Positions 6,184 through 14,646 of a stretch of DNA of 15,603 bases are shown here, in pieces. The notes below the pieces were generated by a model. It made no database searches. It saw nothing but the letters and a program-made list of their open reading frames with translations, and was not told where the DNA came from. Source of the DNA: Spirochaetales bacterium. Its GTDB lineage: Bacteria; Spirochaetota; Spirochaetia; DTKZ01. Position numbers and translations under genes: made by a program. The DNA is taken from contig JAISQU010000247.1 of assembly GCA_031274005.1 (NCBI GenBank), positions 1 to 15,603 of the forward strand, given 5' to 3'. Numbering within the stretch: position 1 is the stretch's first letter; every line of letters begins with the position of its first letter.

Positions 6184-7287
6184 ATGAAAAAAGCGATTCT
6201 GCTGCCGCGCAAGTTTATTATGGGACGCGGGGTCATTTCAGAACTGGGGGCCTACGCCGCCATGCTCGGCAAAAAGGCTCTCATCATGTGGGGCGCAAAG
6301 ACGAAGGCCGCCCTGGGAGAGAGCGTATTCGCGTCAATGAAAACAGCCGGAGTCGAATACACGGATGTGCATTTCAACGGGGAAAGCACCAAAGAAGAGG
6401 CCGGCCGCCTCGCCGGCATAGCGAAGGGCCATTCCTGCGTTATCGGCCTGGGCGGGGGCAAGGCTCTGGATACGGCAAAGGCGGCGGCTATTTACGCGAA
6501 TCTGCCTCATATCATCGTGCCGACTATCGCCTCCAACGACTCGCCCACCAGCGCCTGCACGGTATGGTATAATAATGAGGGCGTCTGCGTTGGCTTTGAC
6601 CTGTGGCCCGCGAACCCCGACTACATTATCGTTGACACGCAAATCATCGCGCAGGCGCCCGTGCGTTATCTGGTTGCCGGCATAGGAGACGCGATGGCGA
6701 CATGGTTCGAGGCCGAAGCCTCCTACGCCTCGCGCGCCCTTACCTGCGCGGGAGGAATTCCCACCATGACGGCCATGGCCATGGCGAAACTCTGCTACGA
6801 AACCCTGAAGGAATACGGCCTTGCCGCCATAGAAGCGGTAAAGGTTCAGGCCGTAACTCCCGCGCTGGAAAAAGTTGTGGAGGCCTGTGTGCTTCTTTCC
6901 GGCGTAGGCTGGGAATCCGGCGGACTTGCTACGGCCCACACCCTGGGCAACGGTCTTCCCGCGCTGGCCGAAACTCACCACTACATGCACGGCGAAAAAG
7001 TATCTTTTGGACTTATGACGCAGCTCTGCCTTGACGACTCGCTTGCCACCGCGCTTGTGGAGGACACGGCCCTCTTTCTGGCAAAGGCCGGGCTTCCGGT
7101 ATGCTTCGCCGACCTGAATCTGGACAAGGTTTCCGAAGCGCGCCTGCGTGAATGGGCAAACGGAGCCGTCGGCGAAGGCTCTTTTGTTCACAATCACAAC
7201 TTCAAGGTATCGGGCGCGGACCTCTACGACGCTATGGTCGCCGCGGACGCTTTGGGGAAAAAGGTAAAGGCTTTTTGGGGGAAGTAA
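6184..7287 (+). CDS. gldA: Glycerol dehydrogenase (iron-containing alcohol dehydrogenase family)
   Basis: A 367-residue GldA-type enzyme. It oxidises glycerol or a similar vicinal diol or polyol to the keto form with NAD+. The N-terminal nucleotide-binding domain has GLGGGKALDTAKA (88-100) and PTIASNDSPTSA (113-124). The metal ligands are D169 (GIGDAMATW), H252 (AHTLGNGL) and H269 (HHYMHGEKV), all present. The start at 6184 follows ggagg; the in-frame ATG at 6121 lies inside the kinase gene and is rejected. The gene begins 22 bp after the kinase stop and ends just before a strong hairpin, so it is probably the last gene of the aldolase-kinase-dehydrogenase operon. Polyol oxidation followed by kinase and aldolase steps makes a coherent short pathway, although the actual polyol is unknown. 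Confidence 0.93.
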   Translation: MKKAILLPRKFIMGRGVISELGAYAAMLGKKALIMWGAKTKAALGESVFASMKTAGVEYTDVHFNGESTKEEAGRLAGIAKGHSCVIGLGGGKALDTAKAAAIYANLPHIIVPTIASNDSPTSACTVWYNNEGVCVGFDLWPANPDYIIVDTQIIAQAPVRYLVAGIGDAMATWFEAEASYASRALTCAGGIPTMTAMAMAKLCYETLKEYGLAAIEAVKVQAVTPALEKVVEACVLLSGVGWESGGLATAHTLGNGLPALAETHHYMHGEKVSFGLMTQLCLDDSLATALVEDTALFLAKAGLPVCFADLNLDKVSEARLREWANGAVGEGSFVHNHNFKVSGADLYDAMVAADALGKKVKAFWGK

Positions 7288-7292
7288 CATCA

Positions 7293-7326
7293 GAGTTGTT
7301 CGGAAACTTTAGTTTCTGAACAACTC
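7293..7326. terminator. Hairpin between convergent genes (shared terminator candidate)
   Basis: The outer stem gagttgttc/gaacaactc (9 bp) continues, after one mismatch, into an inner stem gaaact/agtttc with a tiny loop. It lies between the dehydrogenase stop and the stop of the minus-strand YihY-like gene. It lacks a clear T-run on either strand, so it may act bidirectionally with limited efficiency. Confidence 0.55.
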
Positions 7327-7340
7327 CATTAAAAGACGCG

Positions 7341-8630
7341 CTATTCTCCCTGCCGCCGGAATTCTTCATTGACATGCTTGAGCTTTCTGGACAGGTTTTC
7401 GATAACGGCCCTGTCCATGGCGGTATCAGAGGCAAGGACTTCCGCGAACAGGGCAGGGGAAAGAACAATCGCGGTCGTATCCGTGAGCGCCCTGACCGTA
7501 GAGGTTCTTGCTTCTGAAAAAAGACAGGCCGTTTCCCCAAAGAAAGCCCCGGAACGCAGAACAGTAACCGCGTCGTCTTCCGCATCGTCGCGCACATAAA
7601 GGCCCGCCTCTCCGGAAAGTATATAATACGCCTCCAGGGAATTCTCTCCCCGGCTGAAAATTGTTTCGCCTTTTGTAAAGGTGCGGACATACCGCCGCAA
7701 ACGGCCGGAGGCGGAAGCGAAAAATTTCCTGTCGATAAAATTTGAAATCGTCGGCGCCTGTTTGTGTATCTGCCGGAAACGGGAAAAAAGAAGGGCGTCA
7801 AACGAATCGATAACAAAGGCAATCTGCGCGCCGAAAAAATAGAAATAGAAAAAGAAATACACATCAGCCAGAAGGATAAGGAGGTTCCCCAAAGTTCCGT
7901 ACAGAAAATTGTAACGAATTTCGTTGACAAATAAATGCAGGAGCAAAGACGTTATCTTAAACAGGACAATGCCCGCAAGCGCCCCCTTCAGCGCGGAAGA
8001 GCGGCGGGGAGGCCGGGCGGGAATAATCCTGTAGGTAAAGTAACTCAAAAGTCCCAGTCCGGCCAGGGAGAGAAGATTCAGCAGAAAGTCCGACGCTTGC
8101 GTAAAAGCGGGAAAGTTTCCCAAAAGGGAACCGAAAACTCCGTAGAGCATACGCGCCAGACGCGAAGAAAGTACAAGCGCAATGGCGGCAAGAATAACGA
8201 GCGCCTCGACGGCGAAAATCATCAGGTTATCCAAAAAAAGGTTCCCCGCTTTCATGCCGGGGAAAATGATTTTCAGCCCCCGCTGAATGGACTGGGCGAA
8301 TATCCGCGCGGCCCAGAAAATACTCAATACGGAAATAACGCCCGATATGCCGGGCCGGGCCGCGGCCAGGAATGTTTCAATAAGCCGCGCGCCCTCAAAA
8401 TTATCCCGAAAGAAAGCGATATTCATGATGAGCTGCGTTACTGCGTGGACAGAGGAGCGAAGCGCCGTCAGCAGGATAAAGGCGACAAGAAGCAGGGCCG
8501 GAATCGCGGAAAGCAGAAAACCGTACGCGCCGGCCGCGGCGTGGTTGGCAAGGCCGTTGCGGCCAAAGAGCTGCAGGGATATAAGCGCGCTTTGAATAAA
8601 AGTCCTGGCGCGGGAGGAGAAATTCCCCAT
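7341..8630 (-). CDS. YihY/BrkB (UPF0761) membrane protein fused to a cyclic-nucleotide-binding domain
   Basis: A 429-residue protein in two parts. Residues about 15-285 form the YihY/virulence-factor-BrkB membrane domain with roughly six hydrophobic segments, including the family-like AAAGAYGFLLSAIPALLLV (31-49) and YNFLYGTLGNLLILL (about 240-254). Residues about 310-425 form a CRP-like cNMP-binding domain with KGETIFSRGE, YYILSGEAGLYV and a phosphate-binding cassette FGETACLFSEARTSTVRA whose Glu and Arg (R375) are kept. Old 'ribonuclease BN' labels for YihY proteins are wrong. The molecular role is unknown, and the fusion implies control of a membrane function by cAMP, cGMP or another ligand. 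The ATG at 8630 has only a weak ribosome site. It is a single-gene unit convergent with the dehydrogenase operon and divergent from the TRAP genes. Confidence 0.88.
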   Translation of the reverse strand: MGNFSSRARTFIQSALISLQLFGRNGLANHAAAGAYGFLLSAIPALLLVAFILLTALRSSVHAVTQLIMNIAFFRDNFEGARLIETFLAAARPGISGVISVLSIFWAARIFAQSIQRGLKIIFPGMKAGNLFLDNLMIFAVEALVILAAIALVLSSRLARMLYGVFGSLLGNFPAFTQASDFLLNLLSLAGLGLLSYFTYRIIPARPPRRSSALKGALAGIVLFKITSLLLHLFVNEIRYNFLYGTLGNLLILLADVYFFFYFYFFGAQIAFVIDSFDALLFSRFRQIHKQAPTISNFIDRKFFASASGRLRRYVRTFTKGETIFSRGENSLEAYYILSGEAGLYVRDDAEDDAVTVLRSGAFFGETACLFSEARTSTVRALTDTTAIVLSPALFAEVLASDTAMDRAVIENLSRKLKHVNEEFRRQGE

Positions 8631-8680
8631 ACTGCTATTTTAACACAATTTGAAATTTCCTGGTATAAAGCCGAATGTAT

Positions 8681-8709
8681 TTGACAAGCGGGTTTTCCGA
8701 TGATACAGT
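8681..8709 (+). promoter_or_regulatory. Promoter of the TRAP transporter operon
   Basis: A perfect TTGACA (8681-8686), a 17-bp spacer and TACAGT (8704-8709) with an upstream TGA giving an extended -10. It lies 32 bp before the dctP ATG, which has an ideally spaced ggagg. Confidence 0.7.
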
Positions 8710-8741
8710 CATAAGTATTAATCACGAAATGGAGGATTACT

Positions 8742-9761
8742 ATGAAACGAATTGTTCAAATCGCGCTTCTCGCGGGCCTTGCCTTACTTCTGGTCACCCC
8801 GGTCTTTGCCGGGGGCGGCGGGGAATCAGGCGGAGCGGCGCCGTCAAAGATTGAGCTTGTAGGCGGCACCATGCTTCCCGAAGGCCATATCTATTGGCGT
8901 ACCGTAGAAAAGTTCAAGGAACAGATGGAAAAAAATTACAAAGGTTCCGTTCCCGTCAGTATCAGCCTGCACCACTCCGGTACGCTGGGGACAGAAAAGG
9001 ACGCCTGCGAGTTCATGATTCAGGGAACCGCCGTTGACTTTTATGTCATTTCCCCCGCGTGGATCGCCACCTGGGACAAAACCGCGCCCATTATTGACGC
9101 GCCCTTCCTTTTCAAAAGCGTTGATCACTGGAAGAAATGTCTTGAACAAGGCGCTTTGAAATCCATCGAGGAGAATATGATTACAAAGGGCCTGCGCTTC
9201 GTCGGCTACGGCGGCGGAAGCACGCGGCACATCATCAGCAAGGTTCCCGCCAATACCATAGCGGACTTCCCCAAGATCAGGATGCGCGTACAGGGTTCCC
9301 CCCTGCATCAGCAGGCCTTCAGCGCGTGCGGCCTTCAGGCAACTCCGCTGGATTATATGGAAGTGTACAACGCCATCAAAACCGGCGTTCTTGACGCTCT
9401 TGAGAACGAACCCGCCGGTCTTGAGGGCATGAAGTTCTACGAAGTAGCGCCCTACTATATTTTGACCAGTCATCAGATTATTACCCGCATTCTCGGTTTC
9501 AGTGAGAAACGCTTTCAGAGCTTCCCCAAGGATGTTCAGGACGCCATTCTGAAATCCGGCGCCGAAGCCGCGGAATATCACAGGACGAATGAAATCGCCG
9601 AAGCTCAGGGCATTATCGACAAACTGGTAAAGGATTTCGGCGTCAAGGTTATCCCCTTTGATAACACTGAAATGCGCGCCAGGGCACTGCCGGCCGTAGA
9701 AGCCTATGCAAAGGAAATCGGCGCGGAAGCGATTCTTGCGTCTATACAGAACATCAATTAA
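8742..9761 (+). CDS. dctP: TRAP transporter periplasmic solute-binding protein DctP
   Basis: A 339-residue DctP-family protein. It captures the substrate outside the inner membrane and hands it to the DctQM complex. A signal peptide spans residues 1-23, with likely cleavage at VFA before GGGGES; that low-complexity start of the mature protein is common in spirochaetal binding proteins. R182 in the RMRVQGSPLHQQ block is the conserved Arg that pairs with the ligand carboxylate, and N210 in YNAIKTGVLDALENEP matches another conserved ligand contact. Retention of the Arg favours a carboxylated substrate such as a sugar acid or dicarboxylate, rather than a neutral polyol. The gene leads the dctPQM operon from a strong promoter. 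A hairpin with a U-rich tail after its stop probably keeps its transcript in excess over the membrane subunits. Confidence 0.93.
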   Translation: MKRIVQIALLAGLALLLVTPVFAGGGGESGGAAPSKIELVGGTMLPEGHIYWRTVEKFKEQMEKNYKGSVPVSISLHHSGTLGTEKDACEFMIQGTAVDFYVISPAWIATWDKTAPIIDAPFLFKSVDHWKKCLEQGALKSIEENMITKGLRFVGYGGGSTRHIISKVPANTIADFPKIRMRVQGSPLHQQAFSACGLQATPLDYMEVYNAIKTGVLDALENEPAGLEGMKFYEVAPYYILTSHQIITRILGFSEKRFQSFPKDVQDAILKSGAEAAEYHRTNEIAEAQGIIDKLVKDFGVKVIPFDNTEMRARALPAVEAYAKEIGAEAILASIQNIN

Positions 9762-9780
9762 AAAGTTTCTATACAAACGG

Positions 9781-9810
9781 AAAGCGGGCCCCAGCGGCCT
9801 GCTTTTATTC
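9781..9810 (+). terminator. Partial terminator between dctP and dctQ
   Basis: A 10-bp stem aaagcgggcc/ggcctgcttt (one G·T pair) with loop ccagc is followed by TTATTC, a weak U-tract. Such a hairpin after the binding-protein gene is a usual way to make more DctP than DctQM. Confidence 0.6.
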
Positions 9811-9831
9811 TTATAGTGTCCGGGTGGGAAT

Positions 9832-10344
9832 ATGATTCATAAAATTTGTAACGCGTACGCAAAATTCCTTAACTGGGTTTTGCTCGCTTTGGGTTTATCC
9901 CTTTTAATTGCCGTGGCCTTGCAGGTTGCGGGCAGATATGTGTTTTTTGTTCCCCTGTGGCTTTGGCCCCTGGAGGTAACAAATTTTTCACTTATCTGGA
10001 TGATTTTTATTGGTTCCATTGTCGCCCTGCGGGAAAAGGAACATTTTACGGTAGATATTTTTTCTATTTTCCTTAGCAAAAAGAAAGACGGCGAGGCTTC
10101 GTTTTTAAATTATTTTCTTCTTGTTTTGTATTACATTGTAGGCTTTGTCATCACCGCCGTTTTTACCTATTACGGATATTTTTATTTCAGGGACTGGGGG
10201 ATGATCCAGGCTTCTGATATTACCGGAGTAAACCTGGGCTGGCTCTATGTTTCGGTTCCTTTCGCCGGTGTTTCCTGGTTTCTTTTCCTGATTGAAAGCT
10301 TTATAAAAGATTTCAAAATCGGCGCTGGCAAGGGAGGGGGCTGA
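9832..10344 (+). CDS. dctQ: TRAP transporter small membrane subunit DctQ
   Basis: A 170-residue four-helix membrane protein. Hydrophobic segments lie at about residues 15-35, 45-65, 92-115 and 133-156. The second segment carries the DctQ-typical W..E.TNF.LIWM.FIGS..A.R pattern and is followed by EHFTVD. It forms the scaffold that pairs with DctM to drive sodium-coupled uptake. The ATG at 9832 follows a modest ggtggga. The stop lies 5 bp before the dctM start, so the two are translated together. Confidence 0.9.
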   Translation: MIHKICNAYAKFLNWVLLALGLSLLIAVALQVAGRYVFFVPLWLWPLEVTNFSLIWMIFIGSIVALREKEHFTVDIFSIFLSKKKDGEASFLNYFLLVLYYIVGFVITAVFTYYGYFYFRDWGMIQASDITGVNLGWLYVSVPFAGVSWFLFLIESFIKDFKIGAGKGGG

Positions 10345-10349
10345 CTGAT

Positions 10350-11663
10350 ATGGGTGCTGGAACGGTATTCTTTATAATGTTTTTTCTTCTGCTTGCCATG
10401 ATCCTTCTCAGGGTTCCGGTAAGTTTTGCCCTTGCTTTCGCGGTCATTCCCGTTTTAATTATGACCCCCGCGGTAGGGCCTGTTATGCTTTTACAGCGGA
10501 TGATGATTCAATTCGGTTCGTTTATTCTGCTGTCAATACCATTTTTTATACTCGCGGCCAACATTATGAACGAAGCGGGCATAACCGATCAGTTAATGCG
10601 TTTTTCGCGCTCCATCGTCGGTTTTCTTCCCGGCGGGCTTGGCCATGTCAACGTCTTTGTCAGCATGATTTTTGCCGGCATCTCCGGTTCTTCCAATGCG
10701 GACGCCGCGGGGATAGGCTCTGTTATTATTCCGGCAATGATTAAGGAAGGTTATGGCGTAAACTTTAGCGTCGCGGTTACGGCCTGTTCCGCTGTTATGG
10801 GCGTTATCATTCCCCCAAGCATCCTTATGGTTGTCTGGGGCGGGACGCTTAATGTGTCTGTCGGCGGGCTTTTCCTTGCGGGCATTATTCCCGGCATTCT
10901 TATTGGTATTCTTCAAATGGCGGTTGTTTTGGTATACGCGATTAAATACAAGTATCCGCGCGAGGCCCGTTTTTCCATCATGGAAGTATGGCGCAGCCTG
11001 AAAAGCAGTATTCTTGCCCTTATGTCGCCCCTCATTATTATCGGAGGCATAGTCGGCGGTTTTGTTACCCCCACAGAGGCTTCCCTGATTGCGGTAGTGT
11101 ACTCCATGGCAATAAGTATGCTTATTTTCAAAACCGTAACAATAAAGAGTTTCCTTAAACTGCTTCTTGATACCGTGCGGCTTTCGTCGGTTGTGCTTTT
11201 TGCCGTGGGAACGGCGGCCATCTACGCATGGGTCATGTCGTTCTATAAAATCCCCAGCTTCCTTGTCGGGGCGGTCAGCACATGGACAACATCGCCCCAC
11301 GTGATGCTTATCATCATTGTCATAATCTTCCTCATCGTCGGAATGTTCATAGACGGGACTCCCGCCATTATCATCTTCGCGCCTCTTTTGAGGCCGCTGG
11401 CGGACGCGGTGGGCGTTAACCCCCTGCATTTTGCCGTTGTCGGGTGCGTGGCTATCTCCTACGGGCTTATTACCCCGCCCTACGGCCTGTGCCTGCTTAT
11501 AACCAGCAAGATAGCCAAAATCAACTGCATAGAACCCATGAGGGAAGTCTGCGCGTTCCTCGGCGTTATGCTTTTCGTTTTGATTTTGATGATTTTTGTT
11601 CCCGATGTAACCTTATGGGTTCCCAAACTTTTAATGCCGGAACTTTTTCCGGGCGCGGGTTAG
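10350..11663 (+). CDS. dctM: TRAP transporter large permease subunit DctM
   Basis: A 437-residue DctM protein of full length with about 11-12 hydrophobic segments. It forms the sodium-driven transport channel. Family signatures include SIPFFILAANIMNEAG (about 55-70), GLGHVNVFVSMIFAGISGSSNADAAG (split here for clarity: GLGHVNVF, then MIFAGISGSS near 106-115, then NADAAGIGS), VIIPPSILMV, FVTPTEAS, GMFIDGTPAI and YGLITPPYGLCL. A gggaggggg ribosome site overlaps the end of dctQ. The gene ends before a strong terminator. No frameshift or unusual substitution was noticed, so the transporter appears intact. Confidence 0.93.
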   Translation: MGAGTVFFIMFFLLLAMILLRVPVSFALAFAVIPVLIMTPAVGPVMLLQRMMIQFGSFILLSIPFFILAANIMNEAGITDQLMRFSRSIVGFLPGGLGHVNVFVSMIFAGISGSSNADAAGIGSVIIPAMIKEGYGVNFSVAVTACSAVMGVIIPPSILMVVWGGTLNVSVGGLFLAGIIPGILIGILQMAVVLVYAIKYKYPREARFSIMEVWRSLKSSILALMSPLIIIGGIVGGFVTPTEASLIAVVYSMAISMLIFKTVTIKSFLKLLLDTVRLSSVVLFAVGTAAIYAWVMSFYKIPSFLVGAVSTWTTSPHVMLIIIVIIFLIVGMFIDGTPAIIIFAPLLRPLADAVGVNPLHFAVVGCVAISYGLITPPYGLCLLITSKIAKINCIEPMREVCAFLGVMLFVLILMIFVPDVTLWVPKLLMPELFPGAG

Positions 11664-11684
11664 TATGAGGAAGGTGTAATTCCA

Positions 11685-11719
11685 AAAGAAGCGGCGGGGA
11701 AAACCCGCCGCTTCTTTCT
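11685..11719 (+). terminator. Intrinsic terminator of the dctPQM operon
   Basis: A 14-bp perfect stem (11685-11698 with 11704-11717, GC-rich core gcggcggg/cccgccgc) with loop gaaaa ends in TTCTTTCT. It lies about 20 bp after the dctM stop. Confidence 0.8.
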
Positions 11720-11741
11720 AAACGCCGCTTATTTCTGAGGA

Positions 11742-11752
11742 TATACTATAAT
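11742..11752 (+). promoter_or_regulatory. Overlapping -10-like boxes directly before the DUF502 gene
   Basis: TATACT (11742-11747) and TATAAT (11747-11752) overlap, only 2-7 bp ahead of the ATG at 11755. No good ribosome site has normal spacing (gagg is about 14 bp away). The arrangement suggests a leaderless or near-leaderless mRNA; no clear -35 box was found. Confidence 0.35.
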
Positions 11753-11754
11753 TT

Positions 11755-13080
11755 ATGAAACGTTTTAAGACAACATTTTACGAAGGGCTGGTTTTTTGCG
11801 TACCGGCCGTCCTGACATGCTGGGTCTTCTACAAATTCTTCAAAATACTCTACCGTTTTATAGCATACGGAGCGCCATTTATTCCCTCCTCGCTTTACAG
11901 GGAATACCCCTGGATCAAAAACGCCCTGGAAGCGGGAATCGTCGTCCTTATGATTCTGGGTATCTTCACCGCGGGGATTATCGCGGAAACTCTTCCCGGC
12001 CGGTTTCTACGTAAAAAATTGGACAGCCTCTTCCGTATTATCCCTTTTGTTAACTTCTTCTATGACGTGGGTAAGCAAATCTTCGATATTCTTTTTATGA
12101 AATCCGAGAAACTTCTGGCGCATCCTGTTCTTGTTCCCTTTCCCCACGAAGGAAAACAGGCCATAGGATTTATGACAGGTACGGCGGAAGAGGAGTTTGC
12201 CCTGAAACAGAAGGAGGAATACGTTAAGGTATATATTCCTACCGTGCCCTTCCCCACAACGGGATTTTTGATGGTTTTTCCCCGGAGTAAAGTTACAGAA
12301 GGTGCCCTGACGGTTGAGGAGGCCCTGCGCCTTGTTCTGTCCGGGGGCATTCTGGATGAGTTAGGCGAAGGCGAAAAACAGGAAAAAACCAAAAAGCCGG
12401 ATTCGCCCGTGGGCGGGCCGCATCCCCTTACGTGGCTCAAAACCCGCTTTGTTACCGGCATACTTCTTTTGTTTCCTCCCGTCGTTGCGGTCTATATAAC
12501 CGCGGAGGTTTTCCGCTATATTTACGGGCTGATGAAATTCAGCATAGCCCTCATTCCCGCGCGTTTCGGGCATCTGCCGTATATCGACAAGATTACTCCT
12601 GTTGTGACTTTTTTTGTTCTGATTTTCGGGACATGGCTTGTGGGACTTATCGCAACAACTTACATAGGAAAAATGCTCCGGGGGCATGTGTATTCCCTTA
12701 TCAGTTATATTCCTTTCGCAGGCGCCCTGTTCCATGCTTTCCGGCAGCTCATGAACGCGGCGTTTTCCGATTCGCCCAAAACATTCTCGCGGGTCGTTAT
12801 GGTGGATTTTCCCTCCAGGGGCAGCAAGGCTATTGGTTTTATTACAGGCGACGCCTCGGAAAAACTCACTTCCGGCTCGCCCCGCGCGGAAGAAGAGCAG
12901 TACAGGGTGTTTATTCCCGGTACGCCGAACGCGGCCAGCGGCTTTCTGGTTATTGTTCCTCAAAAAGATGTTACGCTGACCGATCTTACCGTTGAGCAGG
13001 GCCTGCTCAGGGTTGTCTCCGGCGGCCTTCTCAAACAGGCCTCGGGCATGGGAAAAAAGAAAACCGCGGCGCCGGAATAG
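11755..13080 (+). CDS. Tandem DUF502 membrane protein
   Basis: A 441-residue protein made of two DUF502 units; the family is usually about 200 residues with one unit. Unit 1 (about 1-205) has two N-terminal hydrophobic segments, then IPFVNFFYDVGKQIFDILF, AIGFMTG, VYIPTVPFPTTGFLMVFP and a VEEALRLVLSGG end. Unit 2 (about 222-430) repeats the order with IPFAGALFHAFRQLMNAAF, AIGFITG, VFIPGTPNAASGFLVIVP and VEQGLLRVVSGG. A charged linker (about 205-222, EGEKQEKTKK) joins them. Four membrane segments are expected in total. The function of DUF502 is not established. The start at 11755 matches the usual DUF502 N-terminus (MKR…GL…P…T.WV) despite the absent ribosome site. The asnS gene follows after 83 bp. 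Confidence 0.85.
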   Translation: MKRFKTTFYEGLVFCVPAVLTCWVFYKFFKILYRFIAYGAPFIPSSLYREYPWIKNALEAGIVVLMILGIFTAGIIAETLPGRFLRKKLDSLFRIIPFVNFFYDVGKQIFDILFMKSEKLLAHPVLVPFPHEGKQAIGFMTGTAEEEFALKQKEEYVKVYIPTVPFPTTGFLMVFPRSKVTEGALTVEEALRLVLSGGILDELGEGEKQEKTKKPDSPVGGPHPLTWLKTRFVTGILLLFPPVVAVYITAEVFRYIYGLMKFSIALIPARFGHLPYIDKITPVVTFFVLIFGTWLVGLIATTYIGKMLRGHVYSLISYIPFAGALFHAFRQLMNAAFSDSPKTFSRVVMVDFPSRGSKAIGFITGDASEKLTSGSPRAEEEQYRVFIPGTPNAASGFLVIVPQKDVTLTDLTVEQGLLRVVSGGLLKQASGMGKKKTAAPE

Positions 13081-13163
13081 GACCTTGTTTACACTCAATA
13101 TGCCGATAAGCAAAACCGTCAACCGGCGGCGGCGCGGGGCAAACGCAATACACAGGGGGCGGA

Positions 13164-14546
13164 ATGCGTATCAGGGAAATTTTTACTCTTGAACCAAAAA
13201 AACAAATCCTTGCCGTTGAGGGCTGGGTCCGCACAAAGCGGGATACAAAAAATGTCTGTTTCTTTGAGCTAAACGACGGAAGCTGTCTGAAAAATTTCCA
13301 GATCGTCGTCGACAAGGATAAAACCCCTCATCTTGCGCCGGAACTGACTAAAATAGCCACAGGCGCTTCTGTGCGCGCGGAAGGAGAACTTGCCGCCTCC
13401 CCCGGATCGGGCCAAAACTCGGAGCTTCAGGCGCACAGTCTGACGGTTTTAGGGGAATCTCCGGCCGATTCCTACCCCCTGCAAAAAAAACGCCACTCCT
13501 TTGAGTTTTTGCGGGAAATCGCCCATCTGCGCCCGCGGACAAATACCTTCGGAGCGGTGGCCCGCGTCCGCAGCGCTCTGGCCTTTGCCATACACCGCTT
13601 CTTTCAGGAAAACGGGTTCCTTTACATTCATACTCCCATCATCACCGCCAGCGACGCCGAGGGCGCGGGCGAGATGTTTCAGGTTACGACCCTGCCCCTG
13701 GAAAACATTCCCCGCAAAGACGGAAAAATTGATTATGAAAAAGATTTCTTCGGCAAACAGGCGCGCCTGACGGTTTCGGGCCAGCTTGAAGGCGAAACTT
13801 ACGCGGCGGCTCTGGGAAAAATCTATACCTTCGGTCCCACCTTTCGCGCGGAAAACTCCAACACAACGCGGCATCTTTCCGAGTTCTGGATGGTGGAGCC
13901 GGAAATGGCCTTCTGCGACATAGACGCGAATATGGACACGGCGGAAGAATTCCTGAAATACATTCTGTCGTACATACTCAGGCGCTGCGGCGAAGACATG
14001 GATTTTTTCAACCTGCGCATACAGCCCGGGATTATCGACAATTTAAAACGCGTTATCGAAACACCCTTCCGCCGTATTACGTATACCGAGGCGGTTGAAG
14101 TCCTTCAAAAAGCGCCTACGGCTTTTGAGTTTCCCGTGTCCTGGGGAATTGATTTGCAGTCCGAACACGAGAAGTATCTTACCGAAAATGTTTACGGAGG
14201 CCCGGTAATCGTAACCGGCTACCCAAGGCAGATTAAGGCTTTTTACATGAAGCTGAACGCCGATGAAAAAACCGTGCGCGCCATGGACGTGCTTGTTCCC
14301 CGGTTGGGTGAAATTATCGGCGGCAGCCAGCGGGAAGACCGGCTGGACATCCTGGAAAAACGCCTTACAGATATGGGCCTTAAAAAAGAAGATTACTGGT
14401 GGTACCTCGACCTGCGCCGTTACGGGACTGTTCCCCACTCCGGCTTCGGCCTTGGCTTTGACCGCATTGTGCAGTATGTAACAGGCATGGCGAATATTCG
14501 CGATGTCATCCCCTATCCCCGTACAGCCGGCAGCGCGGAGTTCTAA
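13164..14546 (+). CDS. asnS: Asparaginyl-tRNA synthetase
   Basis: A 460-residue class IIb synthetase that charges tRNA-Asn with asparagine using ATP. The N-terminal OB-fold anticodon-binding domain (about 1-100) includes LAVEGWVRTKRDTKNVCFFELNDG (two adjoining pieces, LAVEGWVRT and FFELNDGS). The catalytic core has HTPIITASDAEGAGEMF (156-172), motif 2 FRAENSNTTRHLSEF (227-241) and motif 3 GFGLGFDRIVQY (427-438) followed by DVIPYPRT. The length and the GEMF element fit AsnRS rather than AspRS. The start at 13164 follows a ggggg stretch about 5 bp upstream. No unusual residue was seen. It is a core gene and a useful phylogenetic marker for this window. Confidence 0.96.
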   Translation: MRIREIFTLEPKKQILAVEGWVRTKRDTKNVCFFELNDGSCLKNFQIVVDKDKTPHLAPELTKIATGASVRAEGELAASPGSGQNSELQAHSLTVLGESPADSYPLQKKRHSFEFLREIAHLRPRTNTFGAVARVRSALAFAIHRFFQENGFLYIHTPIITASDAEGAGEMFQVTTLPLENIPRKDGKIDYEKDFFGKQARLTVSGQLEGETYAAALGKIYTFGPTFRAENSNTTRHLSEFWMVEPEMAFCDIDANMDTAEEFLKYILSYILRRCGEDMDFFNLRIQPGIIDNLKRVIETPFRRITYTEAVEVLQKAPTAFEFPVSWGIDLQSEHEKYLTENVYGGPVIVTGYPRQIKAFYMKLNADEKTVRAMDVLVPRLGEIIGGSQREDRLDILEKRLTDMGLKKEDYWWYLDLRRYGTVPHSGFGLGFDRIVQYVTGMANIRDVIPYPRTAGSAEF

Positions 14547-14593
14547 GCCCGCGTGTATCACCCAAATGTCTTAAAATCGTATTTTATTGAGTG

Positions 14594-14617
14594 AAATCTC
14601 AGCGAAACCGAGATTTT
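14594..14617 (+). terminator. Hairpin after asnS
   Basis: The stem aaatctc/gagattt with a nine-base loop, ending in TTTTA, lies about 50 bp beyond the asnS stop. It is AU-rich and short, so a weak terminator at best. Confidence 0.35.
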
Positions 14618-14646
14618 ACGGGGCGCACCCGATTTTATGCGCGACC

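Noticed and set aside
10593..11429. 278-codon minus-strand frame inside dctM
   Set aside because: Antisense shadow of a clear TRAP permease; the composition (Asn, Asp, His, Lys and Arg rich) is not protein-like.
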